This document shows, in pieces, positions 26,329-35,238 of a stretch of 64,000 nucleotides of DNA (positions within the stretch are counted from its first letter, which is position 1; each line of letters begins with the position of its first letter). This DNA is from Ruegeria_C sp040830705 (GTDB lineage: Bacteria; Pseudomonadota; Alphaproteobacteria; Rhodobacterales; Rhodobacteraceae), in the NCBI GenBank assembly GCA_040830705.1, contig JBFOME010000016.1, forward strand, positions 124,001-188,000, in the 5' to 3' direction. The notes under the pieces are model-generated. The model was not told the origin of the DNA. It worked only from the letters and a program-made list of their open reading frames with translations, and did not search any database. The position numbers and the translations under genes are program-made.

Positions 26329-26436
26329 AACACTCTCCACCATATGCAGAACGCTCAAACTATCGCGGCGGCACCGGATGGCAAGCCGCCCGAAGAAGCG
26401 TTGCCAATACCGGCCATATCGCGCTAAAGCCGCGCC

Positions 26437-27171
26437 ATGAAACGCTTTCTGATCCTGCAGCTGCGCCCCGAACATGATGCGGCGGATGCCGAATATGCCT
26501 CGATCCTGCACAAGTGCGGGCTGAGCGAGGATCGCACCCACCGTATCCGACTGGATTGCGAGCATCTGCCCGACGGAGTGCAGGTGAGTGATTATGCCGG
26601 GGTTATCGTTGGCGGGGGGCCGGGATGCGTCAGCGACGACCCCGCCACCAAACCCGCACTAGAGGCCCGGATCGAGGCGCAGGTGATGGGGTTGATGCCA
26701 CAGATCATCGAACAGGATCATCCCTTCATGGGCTGTTGTTACGGTCTCGGCGTTCTGGCGGCCCACTTGGGCGGCAAGGTCAGCAAGGCCCGCTATAGTG
26801 AGCCCGTTGGCCCTACACATTGCGCGCTAACGCGGGATGGCGCTGCAGACCCGCTCACCGCCGGGTTGAAACCGGAATTCGAGGCTTTTGTGGGTCACAA
26901 AGAAGCGGTGCAGGATTTGCCACCGGGCTGCGTGCATCTGGTCAGGTCCGAGGCCTGCCCCTATCAGATGATCCGGCATGGCGAAAACGTCTATGCCACC
27001 CAGTTCCACCCCGAAGCAGATGCGCGCGATTTCGAGCAGCGGATCGAGATCTACAAGGATTACGGGTATTTCCCCCCCTCCGACGCCGCGCGGCTGATTG
27101 CCGAATGTAAGGCCGCTGATGTCACCGAACCCGGCGAGATTCTGCGCCGTTTTGTCAAAAGATACGAATAA
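26437..27171 (+). CDS. Class I glutamine amidotransferase-like protein (GMP synthase-like)
   Basis: 244 residues. The nucleophile elbow is MGCCYGLGVLAAHLGG, with the second Cys of the pair as likely catalytic residue, and the triad is completed by YATQFHPEADARDFE. It is a stand-alone GATase1 domain with no synthetase partner nearby. Such proteins can hydrolyse gamma-glutamyl bonds or supply ammonia; the substrate is unknown. The C-terminus (EILRRFVKRYE) is typical of the glutamine amidotransferase-related branch. Confidence 0.88.
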   Translation: MKRFLILQLRPEHDAADAEYASILHKCGLSEDRTHRIRLDCEHLPDGVQVSDYAGVIVGGGPGCVSDDPATKPALEARIEAQVMGLMPQIIEQDHPFMGCCYGLGVLAAHLGGKVSKARYSEPVGPTHCALTRDGAADPLTAGLKPEFEAFVGHKEAVQDLPPGCVHLVRSEACPYQMIRHGENVYATQFHPEADARDFEQRIEIYKDYGYFPPSDAARLIAECKAADVTEPGEILRRFVKRYE

Positions 27172-27243
27172 CCTTACGGCACCCCAGTTGCCTGCCTGTC
27201 CGGCTTTCCTCTAGCGTCGGCGAAATGTTTTGGGAGGAGCGGT

Positions 27244-28101
27244 TTGGATATTCTTATTAATGTGGGTCTGCCGCTGTCGCTGGCGATCATCATGCTCTCC
27301 TTGGGCATTGGACTTGAGATCTCGGACTTCCGGCGTGTCCTGACCCGGAAATACGCCTTTGCCATCGGTGCGCTCAGCCAGGTGGTGCTGTTACCGCTCG
27401 TGGCCTTTGCAATTGCCTATCTGTTCAGCCTTCCGCCTCAGATCGCAGCAGGCCTGATGCTGCTTTCGTTCTGCCCCGGAGGTGTGACCAGCAACATCCT
27501 GTCGAAACTGGCAAAGGGCGATGTTGCTCTGTCTGTGACGCTGACGGCGATCATCAGTCTGCTATCCATCCTGACCGTCCCAATCCTCGCCGCATGGTCG
27601 GTTGGCCATTTCCTGGGAGAACAGGCACCTGACGTGTCAATCACAGGCTTGGCAGTTGCCATGTTCCTGATCACAACCCTGCCCGTCGCCATTGGAGTCG
27701 CCATCCGGTCACTTGCCCGCAGCTTTGCCTTGCGGATTGAAAAAGCGCTCTCGACTCTGGCAACCACGCTTTTTGTGCTCATCGTTATCGCCGCCTTGGC
27801 GGGGAACTGGACGGTTTTTGTCGAAAACCTGGGCACCATGGGGGCCAGTCTGATCACATTGAACCTGGTACTCCTGCTGCTTGGCCTCGCACTCGCGCGC
27901 AGCGCAGGGTTGAGCTGGCAGGAAACCAAAACCATCTCGATCGAAACCGGCATCCAGAATTCGACGCTGGGCATCACGATGGCGGGGCTGATCACCGGAA
28001 CCGCGACCGGGTTCAGCGTGTTGGCCCTACCTTCGGCGGTTTACGGCATCACGATGTATGCTGTGTCGATCCCGTTCATCCTCTGGTACCGCAACCGCTA
28101 A
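27244..28101 (+). CDS. Bile acid:sodium symporter (BASS) family transporter, TTG start
   Basis: 285 residues, about nine or ten membrane helices. LSLGIGLEISDFRRVLTRK and LLSFCPGGVTSNILSKLAKG are the two BASS hallmarks, the latter with the substrate and sodium site region; ETGIQNSTLGITMAGLI is the equivalent motif of the second half. Bacterial members carry organic acids such as pyruvate or pantoate precursors. A TTG at 27244 preceded by GGGAGGAG is the only reasonable start, since no ATG or GTG lies near the family N-terminus. Confidence 0.9.
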   Translation: MDILINVGLPLSLAIIMLSLGIGLEISDFRRVLTRKYAFAIGALSQVVLLPLVAFAIAYLFSLPPQIAAGLMLLSFCPGGVTSNILSKLAKGDVALSVTLTAIISLLSILTVPILAAWSVGHFLGEQAPDVSITGLAVAMFLITTLPVAIGVAIRSLARSFALRIEKALSTLATTLFVLIVIAALAGNWTVFVENLGTMGASLITLNLVLLLLGLALARSAGLSWQETKTISIETGIQNSTLGITMAGLITGTATGFSVLALPSAVYGITMYAVSIPFILWYRNR

Positions 28102-28106
28102 GCCCC

Positions 28107-28844
28107 TTAGGGCAACCGGGTCAGCCGCATGACCGTGTCACCGGAGGCGTCAGTCAAAGCCAGCAGATTACCGTTGACCACATAGCCGGTCGTCCGGGTC
28201 AGCCCATTCAGGAATTGCTGCTCGACAGCGTCCTGCTCGGGCGGACAGGCCATCAACGTGCCTGCCATGTTGTCCGGAAAATCGATCGTGCGCGCGCCGA
28301 TCTCTGCGATGCCCGTAAAACGGTTGCAGCCACCGGTCGCACCGAATTGGCCATCCTCCGAAAAGGCGATCTCGGGTTTCTTCTCGGACGCTACCAGTTC
28401 ACCTGCCATCTCGCTGACCTGCCACTTGCTGTTGTCCAGCACTTGCGTTTCCTCCGAGGCCGAAACCTTGACCAATACCATGTCGACTGTGTTGGTACCG
28501 CCGCGGGTCAGCACCGGATGCACCGTGTCATTCGTGAACAGAAGCTGTTCGTCCAAAAGGATCGAGGCTTCGACGGCATAGCTTCGGTTGTTGTCGATCA
28601 GCGCATCGTCATAGTCGAGGCTGAACTCCGCTGGCACACCCGTCAATGCGTAGCGCTTGCCCGAAAGCTCTACCGCCGCCGCATCCGCGCGCGAGATATC
28701 AACCAGCTTGACCTGCAGCACCGCCCCAGGGGGCACGGCAATCCGCTCTCTGTAGGTGGCAATCCCTTCGACGGTTCCCGCCATCGCGACCGTCCCAAGC
28801 GCGGCACCGGTCAACAGCGCCGCCATAAGACCCCGAAAAATCAT
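28107..28844 (-). CDS. Secreted YbaY-like plus META domain protein
   Basis: 245 residues. Signal peptide MIFRGLMAALLTGAALGTVAMA. Residues about 25-115 form a YbaY/YscW-type beta domain (VPPGAVLQVKLVDISRAD, then LDYDDALIDNNRSYAVEA), and the C-terminal 110 residues a META/HslJ domain (FSEDGQFGATGGCNRFTGIAEI and GTLMACPPEQDAVEQQFL with its Cys pair). META proteins are linked to heat shock and motility in E. coli but have no enzyme function. Start at 28844 after GAAGAGGAC. Converges with the BASS transporter, 5-base gap. Confidence 0.85.
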   Translation of the reverse strand: MIFRGLMAALLTGAALGTVAMAGTVEGIATYRERIAVPPGAVLQVKLVDISRADAAAVELSGKRYALTGVPAEFSLDYDDALIDNNRSYAVEASILLDEQLLFTNDTVHPVLTRGGTNTVDMVLVKVSASEETQVLDNSKWQVSEMAGELVASEKKPEIAFSEDGQFGATGGCNRFTGIAEIGARTIDFPDNMAGTLMACPPEQDAVEQQFLNGLTRTTGYVVNGNLLALTDASGDTVMRLTRLP

Positions 28845-28952
28845 CTCGCTTGTCCTCTTCCGATGCGATGTACCGCAAAAGATTCGGGGTCGGTCGCATG
28901 GTTTCAAGATGTATTGCGCTTGATTGGCCGAATAGTGCTCAACTTTGGCGGG

Positions 28953-30731
28953 TCAGAAGGGCCAAATGAACGGGATCACGAGCGAGGCCAACATACCCAC
29001 TGTCAGGTTCAGTGGGATGCCCACGCGCATGAAATCGGTGAAACGATAGCCGCCGGGGCCATAAACCATCATGTTGGTCTGATACCCAATTGGCGTCGCA
29101 AACGAGGCCGAGGCCGCCACCATTACAGCCACGATCAGCGGGCGCGGATCAATGCCCATCGCGCCAGCTAATCCGATGGCGATCGGCGTGACAACCACCG
29201 CCACGGCGTTGTTTGACACAAGCTCAGTCAAGAGCGAGGTCAGCAGATAAACCGCCCAGACCACCAGGAAGGGCGGCATCATGCCGAGGAACGGCGCAAT
29301 CGCTTCGACGATCAGGCGCACTGCACCCGAAGCTTCCAGCGCGGCACCGATGGCGAGCATCGCGAAGATCAGCGCCAACAGACGTCCGTCGACAAATGAA
29401 AACGCCTCATCCGCATCGATGCAGCGCGTCACCAGCACAACGGCCACGGCCATGATCGACAGCGGCAGAATCGGCGCCAGCCCGAATGCTGCAAGCAGCA
29501 CGAGCCCGACCATCGTGGCGATGGCAACGGGTGCGTGACCGCGCCGATAGGCCCGTGCTGAAGGGTGCGAGACATCGACCATATCCATGTCCGACGCCAG
29601 CCGCTGGATATCCTCCGGCGCGCCTTCAAGCAGCAGCGTATCGCCCACCCGCACCACCAGATCATCCAGCTGCCGACCGATATTCTGGTTCCGGCGGTGT
29701 ACCGCCAGGACATAGACACCATAGCGCCGCCGCAGGCGCAGCATGCCCAGCGAACGCCCGACCATACGGCAGCCCGGCGTGATCAGTACCTCGACCGTCG
29801 AGGTCTCGACCGCCGAGACCTGATCCACGCGCTTGAGTTCCCGGTTGCTCTGCAGGCTCAGCAATTCGGTCATCTGGGTACGCAGCACCACCCGATCGCC
29901 CACCTGTAATTCGACACCCTTGAGATTGCGGCGCAGCGAGGCATCGCCCCGCACCACGTCAATCAGGCGGACACCTTGCCGCTTGAACAATTGCACGCCA
30001 GTCACTTCGCGGCCGATCAGGTTGCTGTCGGGGGGGATCACCGCCTCGGTGAAGAACTTCATCTTCGACTTGTCGCTCAGCAGCGTCGCCATGCTGTCGC
30101 GATCAGGCAGGAGCCTCGGCGCAATGAAGCGCAGGTAGATCATGCCGTAGATGACCAGGATGATGCCCAGCGGCGTAACCTCGAAAATCGTGAACGGGGC
30201 CTGTCCTTGCGCGCGTGCCACACCATCGACCAGCAGGTTGGTCGAGGTGCCGATCAATGTCAGCGTGCCGCCCAGAATGGCAGCATAGCTGAGCGGGATC
30301 AGCAATTTCGACGCAGCAACCCCAAGCGTGCGCGCGATCTGCACAAAGACCGGGATCATGACCACGACGACGGGCGTGTTCGACACAAAGGCCGAGGCAA
30401 CAACGACAAACGCCATCAGCAGCCCAATGGCGAAACGTGGATTGACCTTGGCCTGGCGCTGCGCGGTAGAGGTGAACGCATCCAGCGCCCCAGTGCGCAC
30501 CAGCGCCCCCATGATGATGAACATGGCCGCGATGGTCCAAGGCGCGGGGTTGGCCAGCACTGGCAGCGCCGCCTGATACGGCAGGATACCTGTCACCAGC
30601 ATCAAAGCGACCCCGCTGATCGCCACCACCTCGGTTGGGAAGGTTTCGCGCAGGAACATCACGAACATCCCCGCGACGATCAAAAGCGCCAGAAGTGCAC
30701 TGGCGGTATCGGAAAGCTGGAGAAGCTGCAT
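28953..30731 (-). CDS. SLC13-family permease with two TrkA_C domains (second copy)
   Basis: 592 residues with the same design as the permease at 23918: N-terminal membrane half (TEVVAISGVALMLVTGILPY; SNTPVVVVMIPVFVQIA; LIGTSTNLLVDGVARAQG), two cytoplasmic TrkA_C domains (about residues 200-385, with LKGVELQVGDRVVL and LDDLVVRVGDTLLLEGAPED) and a C-terminal half with ELVSNNAVAVVVTPIAIGLA and GYQTNMMVYGPGGYRF. It resembles sulfur-compound or C4-acid carriers of the CitT/SLC13 class. Start at 30731 removes an unsupported N-terminal extension; no clear ribosome site is visible. Confidence 0.87.
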   Translation of the reverse strand: MQLLQLSDTASALLALLIVAGMFVMFLRETFPTEVVAISGVALMLVTGILPYQAALPVLANPAPWTIAAMFIIMGALVRTGALDAFTSTAQRQAKVNPRFAIGLLMAFVVVASAFVSNTPVVVVMIPVFVQIARTLGVAASKLLIPLSYAAILGGTLTLIGTSTNLLVDGVARAQGQAPFTIFEVTPLGIILVIYGMIYLRFIAPRLLPDRDSMATLLSDKSKMKFFTEAVIPPDSNLIGREVTGVQLFKRQGVRLIDVVRGDASLRRNLKGVELQVGDRVVLRTQMTELLSLQSNRELKRVDQVSAVETSTVEVLITPGCRMVGRSLGMLRLRRRYGVYVLAVHRRNQNIGRQLDDLVVRVGDTLLLEGAPEDIQRLASDMDMVDVSHPSARAYRRGHAPVAIATMVGLVLLAAFGLAPILPLSIMAVAVVLVTRCIDADEAFSFVDGRLLALIFAMLAIGAALEASGAVRLIVEAIAPFLGMMPPFLVVWAVYLLTSLLTELVSNNAVAVVVTPIAIGLAGAMGIDPRPLIVAVMVAASASFATPIGYQTNMMVYGPGGYRFTDFMRVGIPLNLTVGMLASLVIPFIWPF

Positions 30732-31083
30732 GGAGTCAGATCGTTGCCCGTAGCCCGGCCCGAAGATGTGCCGAGAGGCAGTTTCCCGCATTGTGCAGGC
30801 CGGGGCAAGCCCGACCTGCACGTTCCGCCGTGAGTGATAGCAGACCGAGGGCCGGACAGCGCAGTTTTCGTGCTTCTGTCCGGCCCGGTGAGCTTGACCC
30901 CTTCTACAAGCTCACCATTCCCGGTCTTGTCAGTGATATGGGATTCGCCGACACATCCGCACCGGCGGTTTCGGTCAGAATATTCGGGTTTCCGGCCAGT
31001 ATCGTCATGAACCGCGCGGCGCAGGCATTGCCATCACGACCTGCCGCACCGATCATTGGCCGCGGGCCCGGTTCGGAGGGGAC
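30732..31083. other. Divergent intergenic region with tandem hairpins
   Basis: 352 bases between divergent genes. No frame has coding character. A pair of perfect hairpins directly abut at 30849-30886 and 30887-30916; otherwise only weak promoter-like AT content is visible before the kinase gene. Confidence 0.5.
30849..30916. repeat. Two abutting perfect inverted repeats
   Basis: GGGCCGGACAG at 30849-30859 pairs with CTGTCCGGCCC at 30876-30886 (11 bp, 16-base loop with TTTTCG). GGTGAGCTTG at 30887-30896 pairs with CAAGCTCACC at 30907-30916 (10 bp, 10-base loop). No gap separates them and neither has a clear U-run. They could be a structured leader or part of a regulatory RNA. Confidence 0.6.
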
Positions 31084-32022
31084 ATGCAACACCATTCCGT
31101 GGAAGCATTTGCAACTGAAATGCTGGAACATCTTGGCGAAACGATGCGCCATACCGGGTTTCTGGCCCAGGGCGCAACCAGCCGGGTCTGGGAAATCTGG
31201 TCTGACCAACGCGCCTTTGCGCTGCGCGTCACGGACACGCCGGACCGTACTCTGAGCGGCCCCATCGACCGGTTCCTGCGCAAGTCGGTCAGCGATCGCG
31301 GCGGGCGCGTGGCCTGTCCCTTTCTGTCCTCCGACGAGTGTGGCACGCTCTGGCAGGGCAGACCCTGGACCCTTGAACCGCTACTGGTCGGCACCCATCC
31401 CGCGCGTGGCGCGCTGCCCGAACCGGCCTGCCGCGCATTGGGTAAGACATTGGCGGCGCTGCATCAGGTTCCAGTGCGCGGTTTTGGGCGACCGACGCGT
31501 CTGGACCGGGATTGCATCCTCGGGTCAACCTCCGATCCCGTTGCTGGCGTGCTGCAGCGCTTTGAAGATCCTCTGCCCGATCACTGTGCCGGGGACCTCA
31601 GCCATCCCGCGTTTGCTGCGGCGCCAGAGATCGAGCCCGCCACACGGGCATTACTGGACGCGGTTTCCACGCAGATCGCAGAACAGCCGCCAGCGTTGTG
31701 CCATTCGGACCTGCACGAGCGGCAGTTGATATGTGATAGTGATCAGCTTGTTGGTCTGCTCGATTTCGGCGACGCCACGCTGCTCGATCCCCATTGGGAT
31801 CTGGGATCGGTCCGGTATTTTCACGGCGTGCAGAATTTCCAGAAGGTATTCGACGGCTATCGCGCCCAGTCATCGAACCATCAATGTGACGCCGATCTCG
31901 CCGAAGCCTTCTCGGTCGCCATCGCGCTGCACCATGCGGCGCGCTCGCGACACCCCTGCAAGAGTCATAGGCTGGCCAGTGCCATCACCCATATCCGGCA
32001 GGTTATCGCAGCGAAAGCCTAG
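31084..32022 (+). CDS. Aminoglycoside phosphotransferase (APH/choline kinase) family protein
   Basis: 312 residues. The catalytic loop is CHSDLHERQLI (His207, Asp209) and the DFG-like metal site is VGLLDFGDATLLDP, the APH-family layout; the N-lobe begins GFLAQGATSRVWEIWSD. The usual loop Asn of H-x-D-x-x-x-x-N is Gln214 here, so activity may be altered. Such kinases act on small alcohols (aminoglycosides, choline, homoserine, sugars); the substrate is unknown. The stop is 4 bases from that of the convergent phosphoesterase gene. Confidence 0.82.
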   Translation: MQHHSVEAFATEMLEHLGETMRHTGFLAQGATSRVWEIWSDQRAFALRVTDTPDRTLSGPIDRFLRKSVSDRGGRVACPFLSSDECGTLWQGRPWTLEPLLVGTHPARGALPEPACRALGKTLAALHQVPVRGFGRPTRLDRDCILGSTSDPVAGVLQRFEDPLPDHCAGDLSHPAFAAAPEIEPATRALLDAVSTQIAEQPPALCHSDLHERQLICDSDQLVGLLDFGDATLLDPHWDLGSVRYFHGVQNFQKVFDGYRAQSSNHQCDADLAEAFSVAIALHHAARSRHPCKSHRLASAITHIRQVIAAKA

Positions 32023-32026
32023 CGGG

Positions 32027-32839
32027 TCAGGGCTCAGCCTGTTCCAGGCGACCGCCGATACGGATCATGCGGATCTTTTGCGCCACGCCACTGCGATCAT
32101 CGGTTTCCACGTAGACGCCCGAGAGCGTGGCCTCTCCGGTTGCGGGGGTAAAGCGCGCCTTGGGCATGCCGGTCAGGAAACGGCGCATCGGCTCGGTTTT
32201 TTCCATGCCGATCACGGAATCATAATCGCCGCACATACCCGCATCGCTCAGATATCCGGTGCCACCGGGCAACAGCTGCGCATCAGCGGTCGGGATATGG
32301 GTATGGGTGCCGACCACCAGGCTCGCCCGCCCGTCGCAGAAATGCCCCATCGCCATCTTTTCCGAGGTCGCCTCGCAATGCATGTCCACGATCACCGCCT
32401 GCGCCAGCCCGCCACGCGGATGCGACTTGAGCACCGGTTCGATGGCTGAAAACGGATCGTCAAAGGGACGTTTCATAAAGACCTGCCCCAGCACCTGCGC
32501 CACCAGAACCTTGCGCCCGCCCGGCGCATCAAACAGGCGATGGCCTTTGCCCGGTGCCGCCTTGGAGTAGTTCAGTGGCCGGATGACGCGGGGCTCTTTC
32601 TCGATGAACTGCAACATATCCTTCTGATCGAAGGCATGGTCGCCAAGCGTCACGCAATCAGCGCCGGCCTCCAGCAGCAACTTGGCGTGATCGCCGGTCA
32701 GCCCCATGCCGTTCGAGGCGTTTTCGCCGTTGACCACGACGAAATCCAGCTTCCACGCGTCGCGCAGTTGCGCTAGATGCGCCTGCACCGCTGCACGGCC
32801 CGCGCGGCCCATCACGTCGCCAAGGAAAAGTATCTTCAT
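32027..32839 (-). CDS. YmdB-like metallophosphoesterase (TIGR00282 family)
   Basis: 270 residues. MKILFLGDVMGRAGRAAVQAHL, VVNGENASNGMGLT, TLGDHAFDQKDML, VDMHCEATSEKMAMGHF and VGTHTHIPTAD supply every metal ligand of this family. The Bacillus YmdB protein is a cyclic-nucleotide (2',3' and 3',5') phosphodiesterase and the fold is the same. Start at 32839 fits the family N-terminus; upstream in-frame sequence does not. Neighbouring 5-formyl-THF cyclo-ligase is a frequent partner in alphaproteobacteria. Confidence 0.93.
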   Translation of the reverse strand: MKILFLGDVMGRAGRAAVQAHLAQLRDAWKLDFVVVNGENASNGMGLTGDHAKLLLEAGADCVTLGDHAFDQKDMLQFIEKEPRVIRPLNYSKAAPGKGHRLFDAPGGRKVLVAQVLGQVFMKRPFDDPFSAIEPVLKSHPRGGLAQAVIVDMHCEATSEKMAMGHFCDGRASLVVGTHTHIPTADAQLLPGGTGYLSDAGMCGDYDSVIGMEKTEPMRRFLTGMPKARFTPATGEATLSGVYVETDDRSGVAQKIRMIRIGGRLEQAEP

Positions 32840-32920
32840 GGGATTGGTCCTAAGTGTGGCGCATCCAGAGCGCAAGCGCTTAAGGTGGGGAGGCATCCTG
32901 CAACCCACCGGAGTTCCCGC

Positions 32921-33148
32921 ATGTCCCGCTTCCTGCTGATCCCCCTTGGCCTGACCACGCTCGCCGCCTGCGATCCGCCCCCTCAGACAAAGCCGCAACT
33001 GGCCAACCCGGCGGCCACCTATTGCATCGACAGCGGTGCAAAATACGAAATCCGCGATGGCGAGGCCGGGCAGGTCGGGATCTGCACGCTGCCCGATGGC
33101 ACCGAGTTCGACGCCTGGGAGTATTTCCGCGAGAACAATGCCGGCTGA
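32921..33148 (+). CDS. DUF333 small lipoprotein
   Basis: 75 residues. Signal peptide with lipobox MSRFLLIPLGLTTLAAC; the mature part has ANPAATYCIDSGAKYEIRDGEAG and GICTLPDGTEFDAWEYFREN, the DUF333 signature found in the C-terminal part of so-called putative hemolysins. Two mature Cys probably form a disulfide. Divergent from the phosphoesterase gene and convergent with the cyclo-ligase gene (5-base gap). Confidence 0.88.
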   Translation: MSRFLLIPLGLTTLAACDPPPQTKPQLANPAATYCIDSGAKYEIRDGEAGQVGICTLPDGTEFDAWEYFRENNAG

Positions 33149-33153
33149 TCTCG

Positions 33154-33714
33154 TCAGCGAAAATTCAGCACCCGGCTTTCGGTGACCAGCATATCGAGCG
33201 GCTGATCGGTTGGCTCCAGTGGCAGGTCCTCGGCCTCTTGCGCATCGAAGGCAAAGCCGATGGCCAGTGTGGCGCGTTTGGCGCGCAGCCCCTCCAGCGT
33301 GCGGTCATAAAAGCCGCCACCATAGCCCAGCCGCCCGCCTTTTGCATCGAAGGCAACCAGCGGTACGATCAGGATCTCGGGGTCGAAATAGTCATCCACC
33401 AAGGGCACCTTGGCCCCGAATGGCCCATCGCGCAGGGGGCCATCGGGCACCCAGCGCGAGAATTTCAGCGCTTGCCCGGCCGCCTGGATGACTGGAACGC
33501 CAACAGAACCGTATGCGGCGGCCTCGGCCATAGCGGGCAACGGGTCGATTTCGGTCCGGATCGGCATGAAACCTGAGAGCGGCACGCCGCGATAACCTGC
33601 CAGAACCTCGGACAAGCGCCCCGCCGAGCCAGGTGGGCGGGCATCAAACGCCGCTTTGCGACGGGCAAAACCAGCCTTGCGCGCTGCGGCCTTGCGTTCG
33701 TTCAAATCGCTCAT
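33154..33714 (-). CDS. 5-formyltetrahydrofolate cyclo-ligase
   Basis: 186 residues, the usual size. VPLVAFDAKGGRLGYGGGFYDRTL is the diagnostic ATP/folate loop; the N-terminus starts MSDLNERKAAARKAGFARRK. The enzyme converts 5-formyl-THF to 5,10-methenyl-THF with ATP, feeding one-carbon metabolism. The start at 33714 overlaps the mgtE stop as ATGA. A longer same-frame reading runs through mgtE and is an artefact. Confidence 0.93.
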   Translation of the reverse strand: MSDLNERKAAARKAGFARRKAAFDARPPGSAGRLSEVLAGYRGVPLSGFMPIRTEIDPLPAMAEAAAYGSVGVPVIQAAGQALKFSRWVPDGPLRDGPFGAKVPLVDDYFDPEILIVPLVAFDAKGGRLGYGGGFYDRTLEGLRAKRATLAIGFAFDAQEAEDLPLEPTDQPLDMLVTESRVLNFR

Positions 33715-35105
33715 AACAAAACCACCGATGCCAGACCGAGGAAGGTGAAGAACCCCATCACATCGGTTGTTGTTGTCACGAAGGTGCCCGAGGCCAGGGC
33801 CGGATCGACACCCAACCGGTCCAGCAGAACCGGCGCCGCCGTTCCCGCAAGCCCGGCCACCACCATGTTGATTATCAGCGCAGAGCCGATCACCAGACCC
33901 AGCATCGGCGAGGCGAACCACATCATCCCGACCACACCCAATACAATGGCAAAGCACATACCGTTCAACATGCCCACGGTCACCTCGCGCCGGATCACCC
34001 GCCAGACGTTGGACCCGGTCAGGTCCTTCGTGGCCAGCGCCCGCACCGCGACGGTCAGCGACTGGGTTCCGGCATTGCCACCCATCGAGGCCACAATGGG
34101 CATCAGGATGGCCAGCGCCACCAGCTCGGCGATGGTTTCCTCGAATTGCGAAATCACCAGCGAGGCGCAGATCGCGGCGCACATGTTCACCGCGAGCCAG
34201 GGCAGACGACGGCGGCTGGTCGCGGCAACACTATCGGACAGCGAGCTTTCGTCGCTGACCCCGGCGAGGCGCAGGATGTCCTCTTCGTGCTCTTCGTCCA
34301 GAACAACCATCGCATCATCGATGGTGATCACACCCACCAATCTGCCATCCGCATCCACCACCGGAGCAGAGATCAGGTGATACTGGTTGAAGGCATAAGC
34401 CACGTCCTCTTCATCTTGATCGACGGGGATGGTTTGAAACTCTTCCTCGGCAATGTCGGATAGCAACACGTCGCGTTTCGCGCCCATAAGCGTGCCCAGC
34501 GCTACGTTTCCGATGGGCCGCATCCGTGGATCAACCAGAATCACGTGATAGAACTGCTCGGGCAGATCATCGGTGCCGCGCATGTAGTCGATGGCATGAC
34601 CAACGGTCCAATGCTCTGGTGCCATCACCACCTCGCGCTGCATCAGCCGCCCGGCGGAGTTCTCAGGGTAGTTCAGTGCCTGTTCGACCGCGACCCGGTC
34701 TGCATCTTCGAGCGCGTCGAGGATCTGCTCTTGCTGTGGTTCTTCCAGATCTTCGACCAGATCGACAACATCGTCGCTTTCCAGATCGCGGACCGCTTCG
34801 GCCAGAACATGCGGATGCAGGACATTGATGACCTCTTCGCGAACTGACTCGTCCAGCTCTGACAGGATGTCGCCATCGAAATCCTTGTCGTAGAGGCGGA
34901 TCAGGCGGGCGCGATCATGGGCATTGATCTGTTCCAGAAGGTCGGCGATGTCCGCCGCGTGGAGCGGCTCCATAAGCTCGATCAGCTTGTCACGGTCCTG
35001 CACGTCCACCGCATAGAGGATCGCAGTGACCAGCTTGCGGTCCAACTCATAGGACTCGTCATCGCGCTGCCAGTCGGATTCGGTTGAAATGTCGTCCGTG
35101 GTCAT
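33711..35105 (-). CDS. mgtE: Magnesium transporter MgtE
   Basis: 464 residues. The N-terminal superhelical MgtE_N domain (LLEQINAHDRARLIRLYD; VVDLVEDLEEPQQEQILDAL) is followed by two CBS domains (about residues 150-270, including VVDADGRLVGVITIDDAMVV) and five membrane helices with AILMPIVASMGGNAGTQSL, the GGN-type magnesium site. The CBS region senses cytoplasmic Mg2+. Start at 35105 follows AGAGGG. No M-box-like leader fits within the 133-base divergent gap to guaD. Confidence 0.95.
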   Translation of the reverse strand: MTTDDISTESDWQRDDESYELDRKLVTAILYAVDVQDRDKLIELMEPLHAADIADLLEQINAHDRARLIRLYDKDFDGDILSELDESVREEVINVLHPHVLAEAVRDLESDDVVDLVEDLEEPQQEQILDALEDADRVAVEQALNYPENSAGRLMQREVVMAPEHWTVGHAIDYMRGTDDLPEQFYHVILVDPRMRPIGNVALGTLMGAKRDVLLSDIAEEEFQTIPVDQDEEDVAYAFNQYHLISAPVVDADGRLVGVITIDDAMVVLDEEHEEDILRLAGVSDESSLSDSVAATSRRRLPWLAVNMCAAICASLVISQFEETIAELVALAILMPIVASMGGNAGTQSLTVAVRALATKDLTGSNVWRVIRREVTVGMLNGMCFAIVLGVVGMMWFASPMLGLVIGSALIINMVVAGLAGTAAPVLLDRLGVDPALASGTFVTTTTDVMGFFTFLGLASVVLL

Positions 35106-35238
35106 GCGCTGCCCTCTTTTGATTGCCGGCAAAATAGAAGAAGCATCTATGGGAAAACAATGAGAATGGCGCGATTTACCGAAAATTCACGCGGGCTTAT
35201 TCTCTGTCAGGCAAGCAAGCCGCGAAGTGAGGAAGAAA

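Noticed and set aside
35106..35238. A magnesium riboswitch (M-box) upstream of mgtE.
   Set aside because: The divergent gap is only 133 bases and shows no M-box-like helices.
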